DNA of 64,000 nt. It comes from Pseudarthrobacter cellobiosi (GTDB lineage Bacteria > Actinomycetota > Actinomycetes > Actinomycetales > Micrococcaceae). Location: NCBI RefSeq assembly GCF_023913755.1, contig NZ_JAMXBJ010000046.1, positions 39,923 to 103,922 on the forward strand. The letters run 5' to 3'. The notes beneath the pieces are model-generated. The model made no database searches, was not told where the DNA came from, and saw only the letters and a list, made by a program, of their open reading frames with translations. The position numbers were made by a program, and so were the translations under genes. Of this stretch, positions 1 to 10,072 are shown piece after piece; positions within the stretch are counted from its first letter, which is position 1; each line of letters begins with the position of its first letter.

Positions 1-393
1 CGGGTCCGAGTCGTTAAGGAACTTCTCGATGCGTTCCGGTTCCTCGGCTTCGCCGATGGCCGCGGACGCGCGGCCCAGCGAGTAGAGCGCGCGCAGGAAG
101 CCGCGGTTGGGTTCGTGCTCCCACGGGATGGGACCCACGCCGCGCCAGCCGTTGCGGCGCAGCGAGTCCAGCCCGCGGTGGTAGCCAACGCGCGAGTAGG
201 CGTAGGAATCGATGGTGCGGCCCTCGGCCCACGCCTCCTCCGCCAGGACAGCCCACAACAGCGACGATGTGGGGTGCTTTTCAACCAGGTCCAGGGCTTC
301 GGCGCCGGCGTCCAGCTGAGCGTAGACGTCGGTCTCGGCAGGCAGGAGCGTTGGCTCCGGGCCCATGAGGTTCTTGCGGAACTCGTCGGACAT
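1..393 (-). CDS. DUF3151 family protein (3' end beyond window)
   Basis: The reverse strand reads MSDEFRKNLMGPEPTLLPAE from an ATG at 391-393 and stays open to the window edge, giving 131 codons. Blocks such as SLLWAVLAEEAWAEG, RNGWRG and GPIPWEHEPNRGFLRALY match the actinobacterial DUF3151 family, whose members are usually about 135-140 aa, so only a few C-terminal residues are missing. The start lies two bases after the aldolase stop codon, so the two genes are almost certainly co-transcribed. This pairing with class II aldolase is common in Arthrobacter relatives. Biochemical function is unknown. Confidence 0.85.
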   Translation of the reverse strand, partial: MSDEFRKNLMGPEPTLLPAETDVYAQLDAGAEALDLVEKHPTSSLLWAVLAEEAWAEGRTIDSYAYSRVGYHRGLDSLRRNGWRGVGPIPWEHEPNRGFLRALYSLGRASAAIGEAEEPERIEKFLNDSDP

Positions 394-395
394 TC

Positions 396-1415
<1,020 letters not shown>

Positions 1416-1560
1416 GGTGACTCCTATGCTGAGTTTTCGTCTATGGGTTGTGACCCTGGAGAGTAGACCTCTTACGGCTAGCCACCATCCTAGCCATTTC
1501 TGTGCAGGGGCAGTGTTTCGGGTCACGCGGGCCGGTAACACTTACGCTCACATGCCGCAC

Positions 1561-1617
1561 CGAGATGGCATTTCACGGCAGTGCCGGAGCCCGGGACTGC
1601 CACGAAATGCCATCTCG
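1561..1617. terminator. Imperfect long hairpin upstream of fba
   Basis: Arms CGAGATGGCATTTC (1561-1574) and GAAATGCCATCTCG (1604-1617) are exact reverse complements. The intervening bases contain a weaker internal pairing (ggcagt / actgcc). It lies just downstream of the lipase stop codon at 1627 on the minus strand, so it probably terminates that transcript. There is no U-tract. Confidence 0.5.
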
Positions 1618-1626
1618 TGCAGGGGT

Positions 1627-2883
1627 TTAGCCGTACAGCCAGCAGTTGCTCACCGCGGACCGGCCCGCGAAGCGGCGCTCCAGGAAGTTGAACGCCTGCG
1701 GGATGGCGGCCGCGTAGCCGCCAACGTGGGTGGCCCCGGCCGTGACATCGAAATACACCGACGATCCGGCGGCGCACCAGCGCTTGGCCAGCTGCCTGCC
1801 CTGGTCAAAGGGAATCACGTCGTCGAGCACGCTGTGCGAGAGCAGCACAGGGACCGCGGGCGCCCGGCCGTTACCGATCTTCTGTTCGGCAATGACCGTC
1901 TTGAGCTCCGGGAGGTCCAGCAAGGAACTCAGCTTCTGCCCGGACACGGTGAGCTGCGCAGTGTTCAGGAAGCCGCTCGAGGCAATCGACTGCAACGTGC
2001 ATTCGTTGTTCGTCGCCGCAACCTTCGCCCGCCCGGCAGCGTTGAGGTGGGGGCTCAGGTCCAGTCCGCCGGCGGCGCTCATTCCCGTCACCGCGTAGAG
2101 CAGGAACCCGGTGTACAGGCCGCCGTCGAGGTTTCGTCCGACGGCGGGAAGGTCGGCGGGGACCGCCCCCGCGTAAGCGCCCTTGAGGTTCAGCTCCGGA
2201 GCGTATTGGGGGGCAAGTTCGACGGCGGCTGCCGAGGCGCCGCCGCCCTGCGAGTAGCCGGCCAGCGCCACCGGGCCGCCGGGAACGATCTGCGGGTTCC
2301 CCAACCGCTGGGCCGCACGGGCGGCGTCGAGGACGGCGTGCGCCTGCGATTCGCGCGCCATGTAGGTGTGGCTTCCGGCCGTGCCGAGACCCTCATAGTC
2401 GGTCACGGCTACGGAGTAGCCCCGCGCCAGCAGCCCGGCAATGAAGATCCCCTCGTATTCCTCGCCGGTGGCCATGGCCCGGGACGGTGCACATTGGTCC
2501 CCCTGCCCCTGGGTTCCGGCGGCGTAGCTGACCAGCGGACGCGGGCCGGGATCGGTCCAGGCCGCGTACGGCACCAGCACTGTGCCGGTCACGGCGACAG
2601 GCACCCCGGAACTGTTCACGGAGCGGTACATGATGCGCTGCACGGAGGCCGGGGCCCGGATGGTCTTGAGCGGATCGACATAGAAGACAGACGGCTCCGT
2701 CCGGACCAGGTCGCCGTTGTTGGCCGGAAGTGAGGCGGGGGTGAAGTAGAAGTCGAGCGGGTTGGCCGTCGTCGCCGGCGTTAGGGCAGGTGCCGGAGCG
2801 GCGTAGGCCACCGCGCCCCAACCGAAGGTGAGAACCGCGGCCAACGCAATGGCCGAACAGACGCCTACAGAAGGATGCTTCAT
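1627..2883 (-). CDS. Secreted lipase of the LIP (secretory lipase) family
   Basis: A 418-aa protein starting MKHPSVGVCSAIALAAVLTF, a Sec signal peptide ending near AYAAPAPA, so it should be exported. The alpha/beta-hydrolase nucleophile elbow is GYSQGG (in VALAGYSQGGGASAA). The likely acid is in SHSVLDDVIPF and the likely histidine is in TAGATHVGGYAA. Order and length match the actinobacterial secretory lipase family (Pfam LIP). Substrate is not predictable beyond an acyl ester. The ATG at 2883 has GGAGG upstream (ggaggttcaATG), and the longer ORF start adds residues with no signal-peptide character. It is monocistronic, with a hairpin after the stop. Confidence 0.88.
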   Translation of the reverse strand: MKHPSVGVCSAIALAAVLTFGWGAVAYAAPAPALTPATTANPLDFYFTPASLPANNGDLVRTEPSVFYVDPLKTIRAPASVQRIMYRSVNSSGVPVAVTGTVLVPYAAWTDPGPRPLVSYAAGTQGQGDQCAPSRAMATGEEYEGIFIAGLLARGYSVAVTDYEGLGTAGSHTYMARESQAHAVLDAARAAQRLGNPQIVPGGPVALAGYSQGGGASAAAVELAPQYAPELNLKGAYAGAVPADLPAVGRNLDGGLYTGFLLYAVTGMSAAGGLDLSPHLNAAGRAKVAATNNECTLQSIASSGFLNTAQLTVSGQKLSSLLDLPELKTVIAEQKIGNGRAPAVPVLLSHSVLDDVIPFDQGRQLAKRWCAAGSSVYFDVTAGATHVGGYAAAIPQAFNFLERRFAGRSAVSNCWLYG

Positions 2884-3024
2884 TGAACCTCCAGTCAGTG
2901 TCACACTCGCCAATGAGCGTGATCCAAGCCACATGCTACTGATGGGTAACTTGTGGACCTAAGGATTCTCCGAAGATTTCCGATAGTTTCGTCTCGGATT
3001 CAACGGCGGGGTTCAGAAGGCGCG

Positions 3025-3720
3025 CTACAGAACGGGCTGGCTAAAGACGTGCCGGCGGATCCAGGCATGCATGGCGATCGCGGCGGCCGAGGCGGCGTTG
3101 ATGGAGCGGGTGGAGCCGAACTGCTCGATGGACAGGGTGGCCAGGGCCGCCTCGTGGACCTCCGGTGTCAGCCCGGGCCCCTCCTGGCCGAACACCAGGA
3201 CGCAGTCCTTGGGCAGCTCATACGTCTCCAGGGGCACGGAGTCCGGGAAGATGTCTATCCCGATGATCGCGAGCCCCTCCCCCTGCGCCCACACCACAAA
3301 GTCCTCCACGGTGGGGTGGTGGCGGACGTGCTGGTAACGGTCGGTGACCATCGCCCCGCGCCTGTTCCACCGGCGTCGTCCGATGATGTGGACTTCCTTG
3401 GCGAGGAACGCGTTGGCGGTGCGCACCACGGTGCCGATGTTGAGGTCGTGCTGCCAGTTTTCGATGGCGATGTGGAAGTTGTGCCGCTTCGAATCGAGGT
3501 CCGCCACGATCGCGTCATGCTTCCAGTAGCGGTACTGGTCCACCACGTTGCGGCGGTCGCCGTCGGCCAGCAATTCCGGATCCCAGTGGTCGCCCGCGGG
3601 CAGCTCGCCGTCCCAGGGCCCGACGCCGACCTCCGCCTTTGGCTCCGAGGCCTCCTCGGGCGCTGGCTCCTCCGCTGGAATCGGATGAGGTTCGACTGGG
3701 TTTCCGGGCGTTTGTTTCAC
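3025..3720 (-). CDS. SpoU/TrmH family RNA 2'-O-methyltransferase
   Basis: A 231-aa SPOUT-class methyltransferase. It begins with an acidic, proline-rich N-terminal tail of about 45 residues and then has the three SpoU motifs: NIGTVVRTANAFLA, VLVFGQEGPGL and SIEQFGSTRSINAASAAAI, which form the trefoil-knot SAM site. It should transfer a methyl group from SAM to a ribose 2'-OH in tRNA or rRNA; the target nucleotide cannot be told from sequence. The GTG at 3720 has GAGGG almost touching it, so translation may be near-leaderless. It is divergent from the HAD gene with only about 50 bp between starts. Confidence 0.9.
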   Translation of the reverse strand: MKQTPGNPVEPHPIPAEEPAPEEASEPKAEVGVGPWDGELPAGDHWDPELLADGDRRNVVDQYRYWKHDAIVADLDSKRHNFHIAIENWQHDLNIGTVVRTANAFLAKEVHIIGRRRWNRRGAMVTDRYQHVRHHPTVEDFVVWAQGEGLAIIGIDIFPDSVPLETYELPKDCVLVFGQEGPGLTPEVHEAALATLSIEQFGSTRSINAASAAAIAMHAWIRRHVFSQPVL

Positions 3721-3772
3721 CCCTCAACACTAGACTGGACCACTGGAGCATTCATCACCGGCGGAGGTAAAC

Positions 3773-4603
3773 GTGGCAGAAGCAGACCAGGTACAGGGTT
3801 CACCGGCGGTTTACCGCAGCGGCCAGGAGATCGAATGCTGGCTGACAGACATGGACGGCGTACTCGTCCACGAAAACCATGCCGTCCCAGGGGCCGCCGA
3901 ACTGATCCAGCGCTGGGTGGACACGTCCAAGCGGTTCCTGGTGCTGACGAACAACTCGATCTTCACGCCCCGCGACCTCGCCGCCCGGCTCCGGGCCTCC
4001 GGGCTGGAGATCCCCGAGGAGAACATCTGGACCTCGGCGCTGGCCACCGCGCAGTTCCTGAAGGACCAGGTGCGGGGTTCCGGTTCCGGGAACCGCGCCT
4101 ACACCATCGGCGAGGCAGGGCTGACGACGGCGCTGCACGAGGCAGGCTTCATCCTCACCGACCAGGACCCGGATTTCGTGGTGCTCGGCGAAACCCGGAC
4201 CTACTCCTTTGAGGCCATCACCATGGCCATCCGCCTGATCCTGGCCGGGGCCCGCTTCATCGCCACCAACCCCGATGCCACGGGCCCGTCCAAGGATGGA
4301 CCCATGCCCGCGACCGGCGCCATCGCGGCCCTGATCACCAAGGCCACCGGCAGGGAACCGTACATTGTGGGCAAGCCGAATCCCATGATGTTCCGGTCGG
4401 CCATGAACCAGATCGATGCGCACTCCGAGACCACCGCCATGATCGGGGACCGGATGGACACGGACATCGTCGCGGGCATGGAGGCCGGCCTGCACACGGT
4501 CCTGGTGCTGACCGGCATCACGCAGCGAGAAGATATCGCCTCCTACCCGTTCCGGCCGAACCAGGTCCTGAACTCCGTGGCCGACCTGAAGAACCAGATC
4601 TAG
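3773..4603 (+). CDS. HAD superfamily IIA phosphatase (NagD-like)
   Basis: A 276-aa cytoplasmic sugar- or nucleotide-phosphate phosphatase. HAD motif I is DMDGVLVHE (both aspartates present), motif II is LVLTNNS, the motif III lysine lies in VGKPNPMMF and motif IV is MIGDRMDTDIVAGMEAG. The IIA cap lies between motifs II and III. A GTG start follows GGAGGTAAAC. Its stop overlaps head-on with that of the next gene: a single CTAG at 4600-4603 supplies TAG on both strands. The physiological substrate is unknown; NagD relatives hydrolyse nucleoside monophosphates or p-nitrophenyl phosphate. Confidence 0.9.
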   Translation: MAEADQVQGSPAVYRSGQEIECWLTDMDGVLVHENHAVPGAAELIQRWVDTSKRFLVLTNNSIFTPRDLAARLRASGLEIPEENIWTSALATAQFLKDQVRGSGSGNRAYTIGEAGLTTALHEAGFILTDQDPDFVVLGETRTYSFEAITMAIRLILAGARFIATNPDATGPSKDGPMPATGAIAALITKATGREPYIVGKPNPMMFRSAMNQIDAHSETTAMIGDRMDTDIVAGMEAGLHTVLVLTGITQREDIASYPFRPNQVLNSVADLKNQI

Positions 4604-5640
4604 AAGACCGTCACCTTCGAGCCGCCGCGGGGCAGCGGGAAAAAGTCGTCCATCAGCCGCTCCACGATGGGCCGGTAGATGAGCGGATTCCAGCCGGGGC
4701 TCGCGTGCGCCGGCAGGGCCCCGTCCGTTTGCAGGTCCATGGAGACCATGTGGGGTTGGAACGCTGCCGACCACGCGTCCTTGGCCGTCTGGTAACGGAC
4801 GGTGCGGTCTTTCGGGTTGCCGATGTACGCCATCCGCGTGCCGCCGAGCTTGTCCACAAACCGGTTTCCGTCGAAGTGGTAGATGTACGCCGACTCGGAC
4901 TGGATGAGCACACTGGACGGGGCGATCGGGGACAGCTGCTCCATGGTCTGGTCCAGGATCTGCCGCCAGGTCCGCTCGTCCTTGTGGATGACGCGCTCCC
5001 CCAGTTCGTAGCTGCCGCGGACCACGGACGGGACACGGAAGCCGCTCTCGTACAGGAACACCACGCCGTCGAACCAGCTCTCGTCCAGCACGTCGCTGCG
5101 GCTGTAGGGGCTGGAGTCCAGCAGGATGAAGTCCACCTCCACGCCGTGGAATTCCCTGAGCCGCGCGGCCACCTGGGTGGCCACCATGCCGCCGAAACTG
5201 TGGCCGTAGAAGAAGAGCTTCGTGAGCTTTTTCGCCCGGACGTGTTCGATGACGGCGATCACCACCTCGTCGATGTCCAGCCCTTGGTTGGAATAGCCGA
5301 CGGCGGCGAGCTGGCCGCGCTTGTTCAGCGCACCACGCATTGCGTTCAGGATCCAGAGCGCCTCTTCCCAGCTGGTCTTGTAGCCGGGGAAGAGGAACCA
5401 GCTGGCGTTCGGGTAGTAGGCGTCGGCGAAGTCGTCCGCGACCTGCAGGATCCGGTTGACCTGCCGCTCCGCCTGGACCCGGCGGGTAACCAGCATATCC
5501 GCCGCCAGCAGGGCCGAGGCGCCCGTGCCGGCCAGGAACCCGCGGCGCGAAAACCGCTTGAGTGCGGCGGCATTGGCCAGCAGCCGGGCTTGATGAGCTC
5601 CTGGCTGTTCCTGCGGATCTGCTTCCCCCCTGTACGGCAC
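4600..5640 (-). CDS. Tat-exported alpha/beta hydrolase
   Basis: About 346 aa. It opens with an RR-type Tat leader, KRFSRRGFLAGTGASALLAA, roughly 35 residues after the chosen GTG at 5640. The alpha/beta-hydrolase elbow is FFYGHSFGGMVATQ, preceded by a conserved strand, and LLDSSPYSRSD follows. The start is uncertain: the frame is open far upstream, antisense to nothing and overlapping pyrE, but the upstream part is compositionally non-coding, so I chose the nearest GTG before the leader. It probably acts at the membrane or cell surface. Substrate is unknown; no lipase- or esterase-specific block is obvious. Confidence 0.7.
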   Translation of the reverse strand: MPYRGEADPQEQPGAHQARLLANAAALKRFSRRGFLAGTGASALLAADMLVTRRVQAERQVNRILQVADDFADAYYPNASWFLFPGYKTSWEEALWILNAMRGALNKRGQLAAVGYSNQGLDIDEVVIAVIEHVRAKKLTKLFFYGHSFGGMVATQVAARLREFHGVEVDFILLDSSPYSRSDVLDESWFDGVVFLYESGFRVPSVVRGSYELGERVIHKDERTWRQILDQTMEQLSPIAPSSVLIQSESAYIYHFDGNRFVDKLGGTRMAYIGNPKDRTVRYQTAKDAWSAAFQPHMVSMDLQTDGALPAHASPGWNPLIYRPIVERLMDDFFPLPRGGSKVTVF

Positions 5641-5767
5641 ACCTCTACCGTAGCCACAGCGGAAGCCGCCGCTGCAACCCTGAGGCCGGCCACGGCCCCG
5701 GGCAACCCTGGGCGCGGGCGGCTGCTGGACCCGCCAGGAGGGGCCGAACCCGCCAGGAGAGGCCGGG

Positions 5768-6349
5768 CTAGGACAGGCCCAGCTCGTCCTTGCCGAAGGC
5801 GAACAGGTACGGGACGCCGGTCTCGGCTTCGATTCTTTCCTTGGAGCCAGTGTCCCGGTCCACGATGACGGCCACGGCAACCACGTTGCCGCCGGCCTTC
5901 CGGACACCCTCAACAGCAGTGAGGGCCGAGCCGCCGGTAGTGGACGTATCCTCCAGCACCAGAACCTTGCGGCCCTCAACCGACGGACCTTCAACCTGGC
6001 GGCCCATGCCGTAAGACTTCTGGGCCTTGCGGACCACAAAGGCGTCCACGGTGCGACCGGCGTCCACGGCGGAGTGCATAACAGCGGTGCCCACGGGGTC
6101 AGCACCCATGGTCAGGCCACCGGCGCACTCAAAGTCGATCCCGGCGTCGTCCGTCAGTGCCAGCATGACCTGGCCCACCAGCTTGGAGGCTTCATGGTGC
6201 AGCGTGATGCGGCGAAGGTCGATGTAGTAGTCGGCCTCGGCGCCGCTGGACAGGATCACCTTGCCGCGGACCACGGCCAGTTCCTTGATCAGTTCCAGCA
6301 GGCGGGCACGGGCAGCAGTGTTGGAAGCAGCATCAGGGGTGGCAGTCAT
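5768..6349 (-). CDS. pyrE: Orotate phosphoribosyltransferase
   Basis: A 193-aa cytoplasmic enzyme converting orotate and PRPP to OMP, the fifth step of pyrimidine synthesis. It begins MTATPDAASNTAARARLLEL. The PRPP-binding loop is VLVLEDTSTTGGSALTAV, with the two acidic residues (ED) and TTGGS typical of type I phosphoribosyltransferases. GKVILSSGAEADYYIDLR is the N-terminal substrate region of PyrE. Length is normal. It is flanked by a long palindrome on its upstream side and stands apart from other pyr genes. Confidence 0.95.
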   Translation of the reverse strand: MTATPDAASNTAARARLLELIKELAVVRGKVILSSGAEADYYIDLRRITLHHEASKLVGQVMLALTDDAGIDFECAGGLTMGADPVGTAVMHSAVDAGRTVDAFVVRKAQKSYGMGRQVEGPSVEGRKVLVLEDTSTTGGSALTAVEGVRKAGGNVVAVAVIVDRDTGSKERIEAETGVPYLFAFGKDELGLS

Positions 6350-6401
6350 GGTCTCCAGTTTACTGGAGGCCCCGACGCGGAAATGGCCCTGTGACGCAGA
6401 A

Positions 6402-6441
6402 ATGGAATGGCGCTACGCGTATACGCGTAGCGCCATTCCAT
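6402..6441. terminator. Perfect 40-bp palindrome (probable terminator)
   Basis: ATGGAATGGCGCTACGCGTA is followed directly by its exact reverse complement with no loop. Outer pairing continues as gcaga / tctgc around it. It lies just after the stop of the 774-aa fusion gene (6477) and before pyrE, both minus strand. A run of T is absent, so termination would not be of the classic type. Confidence 0.55.
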
Positions 6442-6476
6442 CTGCGAGTCGTCAGCCCAAAACCGCAGCGATAACC

Positions 6477-8801
6477 CTAGAGCCGGGTGTCGAAGGAATC
6501 GCAGAAAACGTTCTCGTTGAACGTCCCCTGGAACTCGGACTTGCCCATGATCTTCTCGATCGTGGCCCGGATGGCCTCCACGGTTCCCGCATGGGCGTGG
6601 ATGGCGGTCTTGACCATCGGCACGTCGATGAGGTGGTTGGGCTGGTTCAGCGACACAAATACTGTGGGAACCTCGGTGGCGTACCAAGGGATTTCCGCGG
6701 CCATCGGGGTGGACCACTTGATCCGGATGGCCGCTTCCTGGGCGAAGCCCTTGACGTTGGCGAAGACAAACGCGGCGTCATACTTGTCCGCGTAATCGCC
6801 GGTGGCTTCCTCGGAGATGACGGACATAAAGTTGATGCCCGTCTCCCCCGCAGCACTGCGCTGAGCGGCCGTTTTGAACAGGTGCACCTCGAAGCCGGCT
6901 TTCTCCAGCTCGTCCTTGACCGTGTCCAGGTAGCCGAGCGGATCGGCCATGGTGAAGTCCGAGCCGCCGGAGATGCCGTACAGGCGGATCCGCTTGTGCG
7001 TTTCCGGCCGGATGGGCAGGTTATGCGCCGTGTCCTTGACCAGGGTGACGGTCTTGTCCGCGATCTCCGCAGCGATGGCGCGGTGGGCGTCGCTGCCGAT
7101 CACAGCGAGTGCCTCCACCGGAGGAACCAGTTCGTTGCGGTCCTTCAGGTGCAGCCCCAGCGAGGCCTTGAGGGCAAGGATGCGGCGCAGGGCGTCATGC
7201 AGGCGCTGCTCGGTGATGACGCCGGACTTGTAGCCATCCAGCATGTACTGGAAGTCTTCGTCGGCGTTGCGGAAGAACAGGAACATGTCGCAACCGGCGG
7301 CAATGGTCGCAGGAACCAGGTCCTTGCGCTTCATAGCCTGGGTGAGCCCGATCATCTGCGAGGCGTCCGTGAGGATGAGCCCGTTGAAGCCGAGTTCGCC
7401 GCGCAGCAGGTCCTGGAGCAGTTCCGGGGCCAGTGTGGCGGGACGGATGTCCTTGTCCGCCAGGCCCGGGCGGAAGTGCCGGGAAAGCTCCGGAGCGCCG
7501 ATGTGCCCGATCATGATGGACTGCACGCCGTGCCCGATCATTTCGCGGTAGACGTGGCCGTACGTCTTGTTCCACTCGTCGTAGCCGAGGGTGTTGTAGG
7601 ACGTGACCACGTGCTGGTCGCGCTCGTCCATGCCGTCGCCCGGGAAGTGCTTCATGGCGCAGGCAGTGGGTGATTCACTGATGCCGTCGAAGTACTCCTT
7701 GGCCCGCTCCACCACGATCTCCGGCGTGTTGCCGAAGGCCCGGGTGGAGATGACCGTGTTCCGCCAGTTGTAGTGGATGTCCACGATCGGGGCGAAGGCC
7801 CAGTTGCAGCCCAGGGCTGCGGTTTCAACGCCGGCAACCTGCCCCATCCGGTGTGCGATGGACTTGTCCGGGTGCGAACCTGCCTGCAGGTGCGTGGATA
7901 CAAACGTGCCGTCGTCGCAGCTTCCGGCGCCACCCATTTCCGGGTTGGACGCCACCAGCAGCGGCACCTTGGACTTCGACTGCGCGTGCCGAATGTGTTC
8001 CTGCACGGCAGCGGACGGGCCTGGCCGGTACCGCATGCCACCCACATGGAAGTTCTCCAGCACACCATCGAGGTATTCCGGGGAGTAATCGTTGTTGTGG
8101 TTGATGAACAGCTGCCCGATCTTTTCCTCAAGCGTCATCGATTCCAGCGTGGTGTTCACCCAGGTGACCGCTGCATCGTCGAGGTAGAACGGCGCGGCCT
8201 GGAGGTCGACGTCGAACTGGCGCAGTGGGGTGCCCGTGGCACCGGTGGCGGAGGTTCCGACGGCGGCAGTCACCGCAGCTGCGATGCCCGCCAACGCGTC
8301 GGCCACGACCTGGTCCACTGGACCGGCGATGTCCACCACAATGCCTGCCTCGTCGGCTTCCAGCGCTTCGAGGGTGGCCAGCTGGGATTCCAGCAGCGCG
8401 GGCGGCATGAAGTGCCCGGAGCGGCCTTCGGTCCGTGCCCTAAGAACGTCTTTGCTGCCGTGCAGGTGCAGGAACACCGTGTCCGGCGCCTGGGCGCGGA
8501 TGGCGTCGCGGTAGCTGCGGCGAAGAGCCGAGCAGGCCAGAACCAGGCCGCCCTTGGCGGCTGCCAGTTCAGAGCCCACCGTGGCGAGCCACGGCCAACG
8601 GTCCTCGTCGGTCAGCGGAGTGCCCGCTGCCATCTTGGCGACGTTCTCCACCGGGTGGAGGGAATCGCCGTCGAGGAACTGAACGCCCAGCTCGCGGGCC
8701 ACCAGGTCACCGATGGTGGTCTTGCCGCAGCCGGAGACGCCCATAACGATGACGCGGGGACCGGAGGCTCCCGCTGTGGAGGGGGATGTAGTGGCGGTCA
8801 C
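6477..8801 (-). CDS. gntK: Gluconokinase / glycoside hydrolase family 3 fusion
   Basis: One uninterrupted 774-aa frame with two enzymes. Residues 15-175 are a gluconokinase: P-loop GVSGCGKTT (21-29), [29 protein letters not shown] and EGRSGHFMP are diagnostic. After an Ala/Thr/Gly linker (about 175-195), residues 205-770 are a GH3 hydrolase: [25 protein letters not shown] (384-397, general acid/base loop with an Asp-His pair) and ILTDASQM (probable nucleophile D479). The GH3 half resembles beta-N-acetylhexosaminidase/NagZ-like members and has the extra C-terminal domain. Expected reactions are gluconate to 6-phosphogluconate and exo-glycoside hydrolysis. It has no signal peptide, so it is cytoplasmic. 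Its start overlaps the mannonate dehydratase stop by 4 bp. Confidence 0.88.
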   Translation of the reverse strand: MTATTSPSTAGASGPRVIVMGVSGCGKTTIGDLVARELGVQFLDGDSLHPVENVAKMAAGTPLTDEDRWPWLATVGSELAAAKGGLVLACSALRRSYRDAIRAQAPDTVFLHLHGSKDVLRARTEGRSGHFMPPALLESQLATLEALEADEAGIVVDIAGPVDQVVADALAGIAAAVTAAVGTSATGATGTPLRQFDVDLQAAPFYLDDAAVTWVNTTLESMTLEEKIGQLFINHNNDYSPEYLDGVLENFHVGGMRYRPGPSAAVQEHIRHAQSKSKVPLLVASNPEMGGAGSCDDGTFVSTHLQAGSHPDKSIAHRMGQVAGVETAALGCNWAFAPIVDIHYNWRNTVISTRAFGNTPEIVVERAKEYFDGISESPTACAMKHFPGDGMDERDQHVVTSYNTLGYDEWNKTYGHVYREMIGHGVQSIMIGHIGAPELSRHFRPGLADKDIRPATLAPELLQDLLRGELGFNGLILTDASQMIGLTQAMKRKDLVPATIAAGCDMFLFFRNADEDFQYMLDGYKSGVITEQRLHDALRRILALKASLGLHLKDRNELVPPVEALAVIGSDAHRAIAAEIADKTVTLVKDTAHNLPIRPETHKRIRLYGISGGSDFTMADPLGYLDTVKDELEKAGFEVHLFKTAAQRSAAGETGINFMSVISEEATGDYADKYDAAFVFANVKGFAQEAAIRIKWSTPMAAEIPWYATEVPTVFVSLNQPNHLIDVPMVKTAIHAHAGTVEAIRATIEKIMGKSEFQGTFNENVFCDSFDTRL

Positions 8802-10027
8802 CAGTCGTGCACCGTTCCGTCCACCAGGCGGTTGTACGGCAGGTAGGCCTGCTGATACGGGTACGCCGCTGCGGCTTCCTCGTTGAATTCGACGCCGATG
8901 CCAGGCTTGTCGCCCGGGTGCAGGTAGCCGTCCACGAAGGTCATGGACTGCTCGAAGACCTCGTTGGTCTTGTCGGAGTGCTGCATGTATTCCTGGATGC
9001 CGTAGTTGTGGATGGCCAGGCCCACGTGCAGCTGGGCGGCGAAGCCTACCGGGGAGATGTCCGTGGGGCCGTGGAAGCCGGACTTGATCTGGTACTGGGC
9101 GGCGAAGTCCATGACCTTCTTCAGCGGGGAAATACCGCCGAAGTGGGTGGAGGCTGCGCGCACATAGTCGATCAGCTGTTCCTTGATGATGGTCTGGTAG
9201 TCGTACACGGTGTTGAAGATTTCACCAATGGCCAGCGGGGTGGTGGTGTGATGGCGGACCCAGCGCAGTGCTTCTTGGTTTTCGGCCGGGGTGCAGTCCT
9301 CGAGCCAGAAGAGGTCGTACGGTTCCAGGGCCTTGCCGAGCTTGGCGGCCTGGATGGGGGTCATGCGGTGGTGTCCGTCATGCAGCAGCGGCAGCTCGGG
9401 ACCGAATTCGTTGCGCACGGCTTCGAAGACGGTGGGCAGGTGGCGCAGGTACGCGCGGGTGTCCCAGTCTTCCTCCACGGGGAAGGCGCCGCGGCCGGCA
9501 GGCTCGTAGTCGTAGCGCTCGCCCGAGGCCTGGGCCTGGGCAGCAACACCGTAGACGGCCTTAATGCCGGGGACAGCGGTCTGGATGCGGACTGACTTGT
9601 AGCCCAGTTCCAGGTGCTCACGGACGGAATCGAACAGCGACTCGATGTCCGCGCCGGACGCGTGGCCGTAGGCCCGCAAGCCGTTGCGTGACGCGCCGCC
9701 CAGGAGCTGGTAGACCGGCATGTTCGCCATCTTGCCCTTGATGTCCCACAGGGCCATGTCCACGGCGGCGATTGCCGCCATGGTGACCGGGCCGCGGCGC
9801 CAGTAGGAGCTGCGGTACAGGAACTGCCAGGTGTCCTCGATCCGGTGCGGATCCTTGCCGATCAGCAGCTGGGCCACGTGCTCTTTGAGGTACGCGGCAA
9901 CAGCCAGTTCGCGGCCGTTCAGGGTGGCGTCACCGATGCCGGTGACCCCGTCGTCCGTAGTGATGCGCAGGGTCACGAAGTTACGTGACGGGCTTGTCAC
10001 GAAGACTTCGGCGGCAATGATTTTCAC
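8798..10027 (-). CDS. manD: D-mannonate dehydratase, enolase superfamily
   Basis: A 409-aa member of the mandelate racemase subgroup of the enolase superfamily. Motifs are [28 protein letters not shown], the family loop [18 protein letters not shown] region, AIGEIFNT and [12 protein letters not shown], as in ManD/RspA proteins. It should dehydrate D-mannonate to 2-keto-3-deoxygluconate, linking UxuB to the Entner-Doudoroff branch. A GTG start follows AAGGATCT. It sits between the GPH transporter (45 bp upstream) and the gluconokinase-GH3 fusion (4-bp overlap), forming a three-gene operon. Some family members have low activity on mannonate, so the exact acid substrate is inferred from uxaC/uxuB nearby. 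Confidence 0.88.
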   Translation of the reverse strand: MKIIAAEVFVTSPSRNFVTLRITTDDGVTGIGDATLNGRELAVAAYLKEHVAQLLIGKDPHRIEDTWQFLYRSSYWRRGPVTMAAIAAVDMALWDIKGKMANMPVYQLLGGASRNGLRAYGHASGADIESLFDSVREHLELGYKSVRIQTAVPGIKAVYGVAAQAQASGERYDYEPAGRGAFPVEEDWDTRAYLRHLPTVFEAVRNEFGPELPLLHDGHHRMTPIQAAKLGKALEPYDLFWLEDCTPAENQEALRWVRHHTTTPLAIGEIFNTVYDYQTIIKEQLIDYVRAASTHFGGISPLKKVMDFAAQYQIKSGFHGPTDISPVGFAAQLHVGLAIHNYGIQEYMQHSDKTNEVFEQSMTFVDGYLHPGDKPGIGVEFNEEAAAAYPYQQAYLPYNRLVDGTVHDW

Positions 10028-10072
10028 GGCAGATCCTTTCGGGGACTTCTGGTCAGTTGGTGGTGCTGGAAG

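Noticed and set aside
4600..6105. Long 501-aa version of the alpha/beta hydrolase reaching into pyrE
   Set aside because: The first 150 residues are Trp/Pro/Arg-rich out-of-frame pyrE sequence. The Tat leader begins far downstream, so a start near 5640 is more plausible.
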